A stretch of 17,842 nt of DNA from an uncultured Eubacteriales bacterium (lineage in GTDB: Bacteria > Bacillota > Clostridia > Christensenellales > Borkfalkiaceae). Below are positions 5,776 through 14,057 of this stretch, piece by piece (within the stretch, counting starts at the first letter, position 1; each line of letters begins with the position of its first letter). Where the stretch lies: the NCBI GenBank assembly GCA_902797515.1, contig CADBSX010000077.1:1-17842 (forward strand). Reading direction: 5' to 3'. The notes below the pieces were generated by a model. The model saw nothing but the letters and a program-made list of their open reading frames with translations, made no database searches and had not been told where the DNA came from. Both the position numbers and the translations under genes were made by a program.

Positions 5776-7347
5776 ATGCATTGGGCAGAAAGAATAGCGG
5801 ATGAACTTATCGCGGAAAATCCGGACAAAGAAGAATTCGTATGCGCGGCGGGAACAAGCCCGTCGGGCTCGGTACACATAGGAAATTTCAGGGATATAGC
5901 AACTCCCTATTTCGTTGTAAAAGCGTTGAGAAATAAAGGGAAAAAGGCTAAATTGATGCTTTCTTGGGACGATTTCGACAGGCTTCGCAAAGTGCCGAAA
6001 AACGTCGCGGCGATCGCTCCCGATTTCGATAAATATATCGGCATGCCGTACTGCATGATCCCTGATCCTTACGGGAAATATTCCTCTTTCGCGGAATACA
6101 ACGAAAAGGAATACGAGAAGTCGCTCGAAGAACTCGGCATCGATATCGAATACCGCTATCAGGGCAAGGAATACGTTTCGGGAAGATACATTGACGGCAT
6201 TATCCGCTCGATGCATAAGCGTAAAGAAATTTACGATATTTTAATGAAATACAAAACGCAGGACAGCGACGAAGGGGAAAGGGAAACTTACTATCCCGTA
6301 AGCGTTTATTGTTCCCGCTGTAAGAAAGATTTCACCGAAATTCTTTCTTACGACGAAGAAAAGGAAGAAATAACTTACAGGTGCAAGGCGTGCGGAAACG
6401 AAGAAACCGTGAGTTTAAGGGATTATCATCTCGTTAAGCTTATGTGGAAGATAGACTGGCCTATGCGCTGGGGCGTAGAAAACGTCGATTTCGAACCGGG
6501 GGGAATAGATCACGCCGCCGCTTCCGGTTCTTACGTCGTCGCAAAAGACGTCGCGAAAGAGATATTCGGCGTTAAAGCGCCTAAATTTCAACCTTACGGA
6601 TGGCTTTCCATCGCAGGGCTGGGCGATATGCACTCTTCGACGGGGAATAACATAACTCCCGCGACCGTACTCGAAGTTTACGAGCCGGAAATGGTAAGAT
6701 GGCTGTTCGCGAAATACGCGCCGACCGACGGTTTCGCTTTCAATTTCGACGATACGATAATCCGTCATTACAGCGAATTCGATAAAGGACTCGAAGCGGT
6801 AAAAAACGGCGAGGCCGACGAATACAACGTTTCGGTGTATAAACTCTGTATGTTGAACGGGCTCGAAGCAAAGGGCAAAGTTCCGTTCGGCGTTTTAGCG
6901 TCGGTCGCGACGATAGTGGATTTTAATCCGCAGTCGGTGAGGGAAATACTCGCTAAAATCAACGTCGATTTCGACGAAAGGGACGAAGAAAGGCTCGAAA
7001 GAGTAAAAAATTGGATAACCAAACATCAGCCGTCGAAGATGTACCGTCTTTTGACCGAGAGAAACGACGGATATTATGCGGAACTCGGCGAAGAAGAGAG
7101 GGAAGTGATCGGTAAATTGCGCGATTTTATCGCAAATAACGCTTCGTTCGACGAAAAGACGATACAGAGTTATCTCTACGATATAATAAACAAGCCGGAA
7201 CTTTCAAAAAAGGAAAACACGGCGCGCCAGCAGAAGTTTTTCGCGGTGTTCTACAACGTCCTGTTCGGTACGGATAAAGGTCCGAGGCTGTATCTGTTCC
7301 TCTCGGCGATAGACAAGAGCAAATATATGCATCTTCTTGATTTCTGA
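5776..7347 (+). CDS. lysS: Lysyl-tRNA synthetase, class I (archaeal type)
   Basis: Charges tRNA-Lys with lysine. This is the class I enzyme typical of archaea and scattered bacteria, unrelated to the class II LysRS of most bacteria. The 523 residues match the class I family. Features are the HIGH-equivalent HIGN (34-37) in GTSPSGSVHIGN, a zinc finger C179-x2-C182 ... C203-x2-C206, GGIDHAAASGSY near 241-252, and the KMSKS-equivalent DMHSSTGN (284-291), where Thr stands at the usual second Lys position. The C-terminal part is helical, as in the anticodon-binding region. ATG 5776 follows AAGGAAGG (5761-5768) with a 7-base spacer. No T-box leader precedes it. It is last in its unit and is followed by a terminator. 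Confidence 0.95.
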   Translation: MHWAERIADELIAENPDKEEFVCAAGTSPSGSVHIGNFRDIATPYFVVKALRNKGKKAKLMLSWDDFDRLRKVPKNVAAIAPDFDKYIGMPYCMIPDPYGKYSSFAEYNEKEYEKSLEELGIDIEYRYQGKEYVSGRYIDGIIRSMHKRKEIYDILMKYKTQDSDEGERETYYPVSVYCSRCKKDFTEILSYDEEKEEITYRCKACGNEETVSLRDYHLVKLMWKIDWPMRWGVENVDFEPGGIDHAAASGSYVVAKDVAKEIFGVKAPKFQPYGWLSIAGLGDMHSSTGNNITPATVLEVYEPEMVRWLFAKYAPTDGFAFNFDDTIIRHYSEFDKGLEAVKNGEADEYNVSVYKLCMLNGLEAKGKVPFGVLASVATIVDFNPQSVREILAKINVDFDERDEERLERVKNWITKHQPSKMYRLLTERNDGYYAELGEEEREVIGKLRDFIANNASFDEKTIQSYLYDIINKPELSKKENTARQQKFFAVFYNVLFGTDKGPRLYLFLSAIDKSKYMHLLDF

Positions 7348-7352
7348 AAAGC

Positions 7353-7380
7353 AAAGGTCGGGTTTATCCCGACTTTTTCT
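7353..7380 (+). terminator. Rho-independent terminator after LysRS
   Basis: GTCGGG (7357-7362) pairs with CCCGAC (7368-7373) around loop TTTAT. The stem can extend by a G-U and three A-U pairs into the T tract TTTTTCTTT. It starts a few bases after the LysRS TGA and ends the glucokinase-CMP kinase-LysRS unit. Confidence 0.9.
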
Positions 7381-7414
7381 TTAATTTTATATTCTATATA
7401 TAACTATAAAAAAG

Positions 7415-7443
7415 TTGAAAAAAAATTAATAATATGTTAAAAT
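7415..7443 (+). promoter_or_regulatory. SigA-type promoter for the topoisomerase operon
   Basis: TTGAAA (7415-7420), a 17-base spacer and TAAAAT (7438-7443), preceded by a very AT-rich stretch (7381-7414) that could serve as an UP element. Predicted +1 is near 7450, giving a leader of about 53 bases with GGAGG at 7492-7496 before ATG 7503. Confidence 0.75.
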
Positions 7444-7449
7444 ATATCT

Positions 7450-7471
7450 ATCGTGCGAAAATAGGCGCGAT
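7450..7471 (+). other. Hairpin at the predicted 5' end of the topoisomerase mRNA
   Basis: ATCGTGC (7450-7456) pairs with GCGCGAT (7465-7471), 7 pairs including one G-U, around an 8-base loop GAAAATAG. It begins at the predicted +1 and leaves the ribosome binding site about 20 bases downstream free. No T tract follows, so it is not a terminator. It may stabilise the 5' end of the message; that role is inferred. Confidence 0.45.
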
Positions 7472-7502
7472 ACTTTTCAGTTAAACGCAGCGGAGGAAAC
7501 TA

Positions 7503-9464
7503 ATGCCGAACAACGATTACAATACGCAGGACATTAAAATTTTAGAGGGGCTCGAAGCCGTCAGAGTAAGACCGGGAATGTATATAGGTTCTACTGGGAC
7601 GAGAGGTCTGCATCATATTTTATGGGAAATAGTCGATAACGCGATAGACGAGGCAGCCAACGGTTTCGCGCAGAAAATAGAGGTCGTTCTTTACAAGGAC
7701 GGCAGCGTTTCCGTTGAGGACGACGGAAGAGGTATTCCGACGGATATTCACAAGCAAGCGGGCGTTTCGGGCGTTCAGGTCGTATTTACGAAACTGCACG
7801 CGGGCGGAAAGTTCAACAACGATAATTACAGTTATTCCGGCGGACTTCACGGCGTCGGCGCGTCCGTTACCAACGCGCTTTCCGAGTGGCTTAAAGTAGA
7901 AGTATATAAAAAGACCGTCTATAAAATGGAATTCCGCAGTTATTACGACGCGCAAAAGAAGAAAATGATTTCGGGCGAGCCCGTCGCGCCGCTTATAGAC
8001 ACCAAACAAAAAACGGATAAACACGGTACTTTCGTCAGATTCAAACCGGACGCGAAAGTGTTCGAAACGGTCGAATTCAGCCTTGAAACGATAGCGAAGA
8101 GGCTTAAAGAACTCGCGTTTTTAAATAAAGGTCTTACGATAAAACTCACCGACCTTCGCGACGACGATAAATTTTACAGTAAAACTTTCAAATACGACGG
8201 CGGTCTCGTGGATTACGTTCTTTATCTCAACGAGGGCAAGCAGAAGATGTTCGATCCGCCGATATACGCGAAAACCGAAAAAGACGGAATATTGATCGAG
8301 TTCGCGATACAGCATACCGACAGTTATACCGAGAGCATCTTTTCTTTCGTAAACAATATCCCGACGCCCGAAGGCGGAACTCACGAAGTCGGTTTTAAAT
8401 CCGCCGTGACGAAAGTAATGAACGCCTACGCGTCGGGCAGCAGTCTGGTCAAGGACAAGACGCTCAAATTCGAGGGCGAAGATTTCAGGGAAGGCATGAC
8501 GGCGATAATTTCCGTCAAAATGAAAAACGTCGAATTCGAGGGGCAGACGAAAACCAAACTCGGAAATCCGGAAGCGAAAGCGGCGGTCGAGAGCGCGACA
8601 ATCGAAGAACTCGAAAATATGCTCAAAGTAAAGAAAAACAAATCGGTTTTCGACGCGATGATATCTAAAGCGCTCGGCGCGGCGAAAGCGAGAAACGCCG
8701 CGAAACACGCCAAGGATATTTCGAGGGCTAAAAACGGCGCGGACAACGCGAGACTTATAGGAAAACTCGCGTCGTGTTCGAGCAGAAAAGCGGAACTCAA
8801 CGAAATATTCATAGTCGAAGGCGATTCTGCGGGCGGAAGCGCGAAACAGGGCAGAGACAGGCAACATCAGGCTATTCTTCCGCTTCGGGGAAAGCCGCTC
8901 AACGCCGAGAAGAAGAGAATAGAAGAAGTTCTCAACAACGAAGAGATAAGAATAATCATCGGCGCGCTCGGGACGGGAATAGGCAACGATTTCAACATTG
9001 CGAACTTAAATTACGATAAAGTAATAATTCTCGCGGACGCCGATCAGGACGGCGCGCACATAAGGTCGATCCTTCTCACCTTCTTTTTCAGGTATATGAA
9101 AGAACTCGTTCAGGAAGGGCACGTCTATATCGGTATGCCGCCTCTTTATAAAGTCTATAAAAAAGACGTCACCGAATACGCTTACGACGACAACGAATTG
9201 CAAAAGGCGATAGACAAAGTCGGAAAGGGCTATAAACTTCAAAGGTATAAAGGGCTCGGCGAAATGAATCCCGAACAACTCTGGGACACGACTCTCGATC
9301 CGAAAAAGAGAGTTATGACGCAGGTCACGATAGAGGACGCCGCCGAGGCGGACAAACTTATAACTACGCTTATGGGCGACGATATAGAGGGCAGAAAGAA
9401 CTATATATCCGAACACGCGAACTTCAATAAAGAGGACTCGTTTATGAGCAAAGTGGGGCTGTAA
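7503..9464 (+). CDS. parE: Type IIA DNA topoisomerase subunit B (probably topoisomerase IV ParE)
   Basis: The ATPase/TOPRIM subunit of an A2B2 topoisomerase that passes DNA duplexes using ATP. The 653 residues contain a GHKL ATPase domain with E42, N46 and D73 (same numbers as E. coli GyrB), DDGRGIP (73-79), the ATP lid [10 protein letters not shown], a transducer domain, the TOPRIM motif EGDSAGGSA (E439), the metal motif DAD (D512, D514), PLRGKPLN, and the C-terminal [18 protein letters not shown] 7503 follows GGAGG with a 6-base spacer. It is one base from the A subunit gene. GyrB and ParE share all these motifs; I lean to ParE because the partner lacks an obvious GyrA box and no dnaA, dnaN or recF is nearby. 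Confidence 0.88.
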   Translation: MPNNDYNTQDIKILEGLEAVRVRPGMYIGSTGTRGLHHILWEIVDNAIDEAANGFAQKIEVVLYKDGSVSVEDDGRGIPTDIHKQAGVSGVQVVFTKLHAGGKFNNDNYSYSGGLHGVGASVTNALSEWLKVEVYKKTVYKMEFRSYYDAQKKKMISGEPVAPLIDTKQKTDKHGTFVRFKPDAKVFETVEFSLETIAKRLKELAFLNKGLTIKLTDLRDDDKFYSKTFKYDGGLVDYVLYLNEGKQKMFDPPIYAKTEKDGILIEFAIQHTDSYTESIFSFVNNIPTPEGGTHEVGFKSAVTKVMNAYASGSSLVKDKTLKFEGEDFREGMTAIISVKMKNVEFEGQTKTKLGNPEAKAAVESATIEELENMLKVKKNKSVFDAMISKALGAAKARNAAKHAKDISRAKNGADNARLIGKLASCSSRKAELNEIFIVEGDSAGGSAKQGRDRQHQAILPLRGKPLNAEKKRIEEVLNNEEIRIIIGALGTGIGNDFNIANLNYDKVIILADADQDGAHIRSILLTFFFRYMKELVQEGHVYIGMPPLYKVYKKDVTEYAYDDNELQKAIDKVGKGYKLQRYKGLGEMNPEQLWDTTLDPKKRVMTQVTIEDAAEADKLITTLMGDDIEGRKNYISEHANFNKEDSFMSKVGL

Positions 9465-9465
9465 T

Positions 9466-11922
9466 ATGGAAGAATTGAGAAAAGACGCGATAATAACGAG
9501 CACTTTAGAAGAAGTTTTACATAACTCGATGATCCCTTACGCCGAATACGTTATTATGGACAGGGCTCTTCCGAGAGTGGAAGACGGACTTAAACCCGTT
9601 CAGAGAAGAATACTGTATTCTATGTTCGATCAGGGGATAACGCCCGATAAAGACTATAAAAAGAGCGCGAAAGTAGTCGGCGACGTGTTAGGTAAGTACC
9701 ATCCGCACGGCGACACTTCCGTTTACGACGCGGTCGTAAGACTCGCTCAGCCTTTCAATATGCGTATGCCGCTCGTTGACGGACACGGCAACTTCGGCTC
9801 GGTTGACGGCGACGGCGCGGCGGCGATGCGTTATACCGAAGTCAAACTTCAAGCTTTGTCGCTCGAACTTCTGACCGACCTCGATAAAGACACGGTGAAC
9901 TGGTCTTTGAACTTCGACGACACTCTTAAAGAGCCCGATACTCTCCCCGGAAGATTTCCTAACCTTCTCGTAAACGGCGCGACGGGAATAGCGGTAGGAC
10001 TTGCGACGAATATCCCGACGCACAATCTCGCGGAAGTTATAGACGGCGTAGTCGCATATATCGACAATCCGAAAATCAAACTCGACGAAATGATGCGGAT
10101 CGTCAAAGGTCCGGACTTTCCGACGGGCGGATACATAATCGCCGGCGACGAACTGAAAAACGCCTACGAAACGGGCAAGGGCAAAATTCAGATACGCGCT
10201 AAGATAAATATCGAAGACGCGGACAACGGGAAAAAGAATATCGTTATAAGCGAGATCCCCTATCAGGTCAATAAGGCGCAACTGTTGCAGAAGATCGCCG
10301 ACCTCAAAGAAGATCCGAAGGGAAAAGACGTCCTGTCCGGCGTCGCCGACATCGCGGACGAGTCCGACAGATCCGGAATGCGCGCGGTGATAAAATTAAG
10401 AAAGGACGTAAATCCGCAGCCTATCATTGAATTTTTGCTCAAAAACACGCAACTTCAATGTTCCTACGGAATAAATATGGTCGCGATAGCGGGCGGTAAG
10501 CCTAAACTTATGGGGCTTATCGAGATAATAAAATATTACGTCGATTATCAGATATCGGTAGTTCTGCGCAGAACGAAATTCGATATTGCGAAAGCGAGGG
10601 AAAGAGCGCATATTTTAGAGGGACTTATAGTCGCCGTAACGAATATCGACGAAGTGATAAGAATAATAAAGACTTCGCCAGATACTCCCGCGGCGAAACA
10701 AAACCTCAAAAAGTCCTTCGATCTTTCCGACAGGCAAGCGCAGGCGATCCTCGATTTAAGGCTCGCGAGGATAACGAAACTTGAAGTCGATAATCTTAAA
10801 AACGAACTCGCCGATCTTAAAAAACTTATTATCGAGTTGCAGGCGATAATAGATAACAAGAAATTACAGAAAGACATTGTAAAAAAAGAGATCGTCGCCA
10901 TAAAGAAAAAATACAAAGACGACAGAAGAACGACGATAGTTTCTTCCGCGGAAGATATTTCGCTCGAAAAATTCTCGTCGGAAAATATAATCGAGCAGTT
11001 CGTCGTCGGCGTCAATTGCAATAACCTTATAAGAAAGGTAAAGACGACGACTTACAGGAAATACTGTAAGAACGATACGCCGTCGAAGGGCGAACTGTTT
11101 AAATTCAAAGTCGAAACCGAAAGCGACAATATACTTTACGCGTTTACGAATAAAGGTAATTGTTACAGGATAGACCTTGAATATATCCCCGAAGGCAGCG
11201 GTGCTATGAGCGGAGGAGTAAAATTCGAGCAAGTCGTCAAAAATTCCGAGAAAGGGGAACTTCCCGTGGCGTTCTTCGCGCTTAAAGAGGACGAAACGCC
11301 GAGCAGTAAACTTATCTTCTTCACAAAAGACGGCAGCGTAAAACTTTCGCCGTGGGACGAATATATAGTCAAAAAGAGTTCGTATCAGGCGATCAAACTC
11401 AAAGAGGGCGACGCCGTAATATCCGTTCAGGACTTTTACGAAAACAAGGACGTTATTTTCACGACGAAAATGGGCATGTGCCTTTACTGCGAGGACGTTT
11501 TCCCCGAACAAGGAAGAGCCGCGGGCGGCGTAAAGGGGATCGATCTCGCCGAAGGCGACGAATTGATTTCCGCGACGCAGACCGATAAAGACAAATCTTA
11601 TCTTCTCGTCGTAGGCACGACTTTCGGCACGTTCAAAAACGTTATTCTCGATACCGTAGGGAAACTCGGCAGGGCGAGAAAGGGCGTAAGGATCGCCGAT
11701 CTCGGCGCGGACGGCGGAGAAAGCGCGCTTATCGCGGAGCCGATAGAGGACGGAACGGCGGTAAATCTTTTGATAGAAAAAGACGACGAAACAAAAGAAC
11801 TTCTTTACGTGAGCAGCAACGAATTGCCTTTCGACAGCAGATCGTCGAAAGGTAAAACCATCCCGACGCTGGGAAAATTCCGCGGAAAGGCGGTGTACTC
11901 CTTTCGTCCCGGGACTGTCTGA
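9466..11922 (+). CDS. parC: Type IIA DNA topoisomerase subunit A (probably topoisomerase IV ParC)
   Basis: The DNA breakage-reunion subunit. The 818 residues start with the winged-helix core: [31 protein letters not shown] (79-88), and catalytic Tyr123 in AAMRYTE. T84 and D88 occupy the quinolone-determining positions equivalent to GyrA S83 and D87. A long coiled-coil-like segment (about 440-490) and a C-terminal beta-pinwheel with repeats such as [18 protein letters not shown] and GRARKGVRI follow. I find no QRRGGKG-type GyrA box, the element needed for negative supercoiling, which favours ParC; but the core is GyrA-like ([20 protein letters not shown]), so a gyrase cannot be excluded by eye. 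ATG is one base after the B subunit stop, with no strong ribosome binding site, consistent with coupled translation. Confidence 0.87.
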   Translation: MEELRKDAIITSTLEEVLHNSMIPYAEYVIMDRALPRVEDGLKPVQRRILYSMFDQGITPDKDYKKSAKVVGDVLGKYHPHGDTSVYDAVVRLAQPFNMRMPLVDGHGNFGSVDGDGAAAMRYTEVKLQALSLELLTDLDKDTVNWSLNFDDTLKEPDTLPGRFPNLLVNGATGIAVGLATNIPTHNLAEVIDGVVAYIDNPKIKLDEMMRIVKGPDFPTGGYIIAGDELKNAYETGKGKIQIRAKINIEDADNGKKNIVISEIPYQVNKAQLLQKIADLKEDPKGKDVLSGVADIADESDRSGMRAVIKLRKDVNPQPIIEFLLKNTQLQCSYGINMVAIAGGKPKLMGLIEIIKYYVDYQISVVLRRTKFDIAKARERAHILEGLIVAVTNIDEVIRIIKTSPDTPAAKQNLKKSFDLSDRQAQAILDLRLARITKLEVDNLKNELADLKKLIIELQAIIDNKKLQKDIVKKEIVAIKKKYKDDRRTTIVSSAEDISLEKFSSENIIEQFVVGVNCNNLIRKVKTTTYRKYCKNDTPSKGELFKFKVETESDNILYAFTNKGNCYRIDLEYIPEGSGAMSGGVKFEQVVKNSEKGELPVAFFALKEDETPSSKLIFFTKDGSVKLSPWDEYIVKKSSYQAIKLKEGDAVISVQDFYENKDVIFTTKMGMCLYCEDVFPEQGRAAGGVKGIDLAEGDELISATQTDKDKSYLLVVGTTFGTFKNVILDTVGKLGRARKGVRIADLGADGGESALIAEPIEDGTAVNLLIEKDDETKELLYVSSNELPFDSRSSKGKTIPTLGKFRGKAVYSFRPGTV

Positions 11923-11941
11923 TAAAATAAAATACTCGTAT

Positions 11942-12685
11942 TTGCCGACGAACGGTATAAAAAACAGTCTTTCCGACGAAACAGAAGAGAGGGAATATAT
12001 CGTAACCGAAAACCTCGACGGAAAGCCGTTCGAGGCGGAAACAACGGAAACACCGCAGATTGCCGAAACGGCGGAAGAATACGGGGAAAGAGATAAAGAG
12101 GAAGAAAGAGCGGAAGAGGTCGAGGAAAAAAAGATTATGGAAAAGACGAGGGCGGACGTTCTGTCCGAAAAATCGAAGAACTGCTATAACGCGATAATAA
12201 GGATAATCGGCGAAATGTACGACAAGATAGAGGCGAGCGGAAAGTCGGTCTCTTATTCGAGAGAACAACTTTTCGCGGGATTCGACGCATATATTCAAGC
12301 CGTACTCGTAAAGATAGCGTCAGGAGCCGATAAATTCGGCGCGGACGAAATGATTTTTATAGAAAATATCGCTGACTACGGAAAACTTATCGAGGGAACC
12401 GATCTCACTTTGTTTACCGACTGCTCGAAAGAAATGCGCGAAAAACTTATAGAGGCGTCGGAGGACAGGATGTCCGCAGTTCCCGCATGCATAAAGATCG
12501 CCGCGGCTCTCGACAGCGGAAAAGATTTCGGACTAACGAAAGCGATATTTGAAAATTCGGTCAGAATATGTTTCAATCTTAAACTTATAGACGAAAAATC
12601 GGACGTAAAGAACAATTCCGATATTGCCCGCGCGTTAAAGGCGATAACCGTTTACGCGGCGGCGAAAGGAATAAAAATAAAATAA
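11942..12685 (+). CDS. Hypothetical acidic/helical protein between parC and trkA
   Basis: I do not recognise a characterised family. From TTG 11942 it is 247 residues. Residues about 12-65 are low-complexity and strongly acidic, rich in Glu and Thr, and are probably disordered. Residues about 70-247 look all-helical; the part AVLVKIASGADKFGADEMIFI resembles a TerB-like or EF-hand-like helical bundle, only weakly. There is no signal peptide or membrane segment. The TTG lacks a ribosome binding site; the in-frame ATG at 12137 has GAGG at 12122-12125 and would give a 182-residue protein without the acidic tail. Codon use matches the neighbours in both parts. The gene lies 19 bases after parC and 9 before trkA, so it is probably co-transcribed. 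Being real is likely; function unknown. Confidence 0.75.
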   Translation: MPTNGIKNSLSDETEEREYIVTENLDGKPFEAETTETPQIAETAEEYGERDKEEERAEEVEEKKIMEKTRADVLSEKSKNCYNAIIRIIGEMYDKIEASGKSVSYSREQLFAGFDAYIQAVLVKIASGADKFGADEMIFIENIADYGKLIEGTDLTLFTDCSKEMREKLIEASEDRMSAVPACIKIAAALDSGKDFGLTKAIFENSVRICFNLKLIDEKSDVKNNSDIARALKAITVYAAAKGIKIK

Positions 12686-12694
12686 GGTCAGAAT

Positions 12695-14056
12695 ATGAAA
12701 GTAATCATCGTCGGGCTCGGAAAAATAGGAACGACTATTCTCGCGAGCCTTGTAAAAGAAAAACACGACGTTCTCGCGATAGACAACGATCCCGAAGTAA
12801 TTTACAGCATAACGAACAATTACGACGTTATGGCGATATGCGGAAACGGAACGTCATACGAGCAACTTCTGGACGGAGGCGCGGATAAATGCGACCTCTT
12901 TATAGCGGTCACAAATTCCGACGAACTCAATATGCTCGCGTGTTTCGCCGCTAAACGTATGGGGGCGAAAAATACCGTCGCGAGGATAAGAGGTTCGGAA
13001 TATAACGATGAAAGTCTTGCGTTTATGAAAAACAATCTCGACATTTCGCTCGTAATAAATCCTGAAAAACTCACGGCGGAAACGCTATATAATCTCTTGA
13101 AGATACCTTCGGCGATAAACGTCGAGCGGTTTACGAGCAGATCGTTTGAAATGCTCGAACTCATGGTAAAAGAAAAATCGGTCATCGACGGGAAAAGCCT
13201 TATAGATTTAAGAAAAAAGATTTCCGAAAAATTCCTTGTCTGCATAGTCGAACGCGGCGAAGAGGTTTTTATTCCATACGGGCAATCCGTGCTTTCCGCG
13301 GGCGATAAGATATACGTTATCGTAACGCAGTCGGGCGCGCATAATCTTTTGAAAAGTCTCGGACTACTTCAAAAAGAGTGTAAAGACGTGATAATAGTCG
13401 GCGCAAGTAAGACGGCGCATTATCTTTCCGATATGCTCGTAAAGGGAAGAAGTTCGGTAAAGGTAATAGATAAAGCGGCGGACAAATGCGACGCGTTTAT
13501 CGACGGAACGGACAATAAAGTGACGGTCGTTCACGGCGACGCAATGTCGCAGGAACTTCTTATCGAAGAGGGGATAGAACAAACCGACGCTTTGGTCGCG
13601 CTGACGGGACAGGACGAAGAAAATATACTTATGTCAATATATTCCGTATCGAAGAAAGTCCCGAAAGTAATAGCGAAAGTAAACAGAAACGAACTCACGG
13701 ATATAGCGGAAAATCTCGGTCTCGATTGCATAATATCGCCGAAAAACATCGTTTCGGATATTATAGTGAGGTACGCGAGGGCTTTAAGCGACACGATAGG
13801 CAGTAAAGTCAAAACTCTTTACAGCCTTGCGGACGGCGCGGTCGAGGCCCTTGAATTCGACGTGACCGCCGATTTTGACTATACGGGCGTGATGCTTAAA
13901 TATCTCGAACTCAAAAAAGACGTTCTTATCGCGGGAATTATCCGCGCTGGGAAAGCGATTCTTCCGGGCGGCGACGACTGTATTCAGGCCGGCGACGGAG
14001 TAATAGTGATTGCGAAGGGCGAAAAGATCTACAGTCTTTCCGATATTATAAAATAG
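12695..14056 (+). CDS. trkA: Trk potassium uptake regulatory subunit TrkA
   Basis: Cytosolic nucleotide-binding gating subunit of the Trk K+ transporter. The 453 residues give the normal tandem layout: RCK_N (1-130), RCK_C (about 140-220), RCK_N (230-360), RCK_C (370-453). The first Rossmann repeat has VIIVGLGKIG (G7, G9, G12) and the ribose-binding acid D30 in AIDND. The second has VIIVGASKTA from G236, where the usual GxGxxG glycines 2 and 3 are Ser and Ala, so its nucleotide site may be altered. ATG 12695 follows a weak AAGG at the end of the preceding gene. trkH begins one base after the stop, so the regulator and channel are made together. Confidence 0.95.
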   Translation: MKVIIVGLGKIGTTILASLVKEKHDVLAIDNDPEVIYSITNNYDVMAICGNGTSYEQLLDGGADKCDLFIAVTNSDELNMLACFAAKRMGAKNTVARIRGSEYNDESLAFMKNNLDISLVINPEKLTAETLYNLLKIPSAINVERFTSRSFEMLELMVKEKSVIDGKSLIDLRKKISEKFLVCIVERGEEVFIPYGQSVLSAGDKIYVIVTQSGAHNLLKSLGLLQKECKDVIIVGASKTAHYLSDMLVKGRSSVKVIDKAADKCDAFIDGTDNKVTVVHGDAMSQELLIEEGIEQTDALVALTGQDEENILMSIYSVSKKVPKVIAKVNRNELTDIAENLGLDCIISPKNIVSDIIVRYARALSDTIGSKVKTLYSLADGAVEALEFDVTADFDYTGVMLKYLELKKDVLIAGIIRAGKAILPGGDDCIQAGDGVIVIAKGEKIYSLSDIIK

Positions 14057-14057
14057 T

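Noticed and set aside
5191..6216. 341-codon minus-strand open frame opposite the CMP kinase homologue and LysRS
   Set aside because: It spans two good sense genes and their junction, has low-quality Arg/Phe-rich composition and no motif.
8121..8867. Minus-strand open frame opposite the topoisomerase B subunit
   Set aside because: Shadow frame; the sense strand carries the TOPRIM and transducer motifs.
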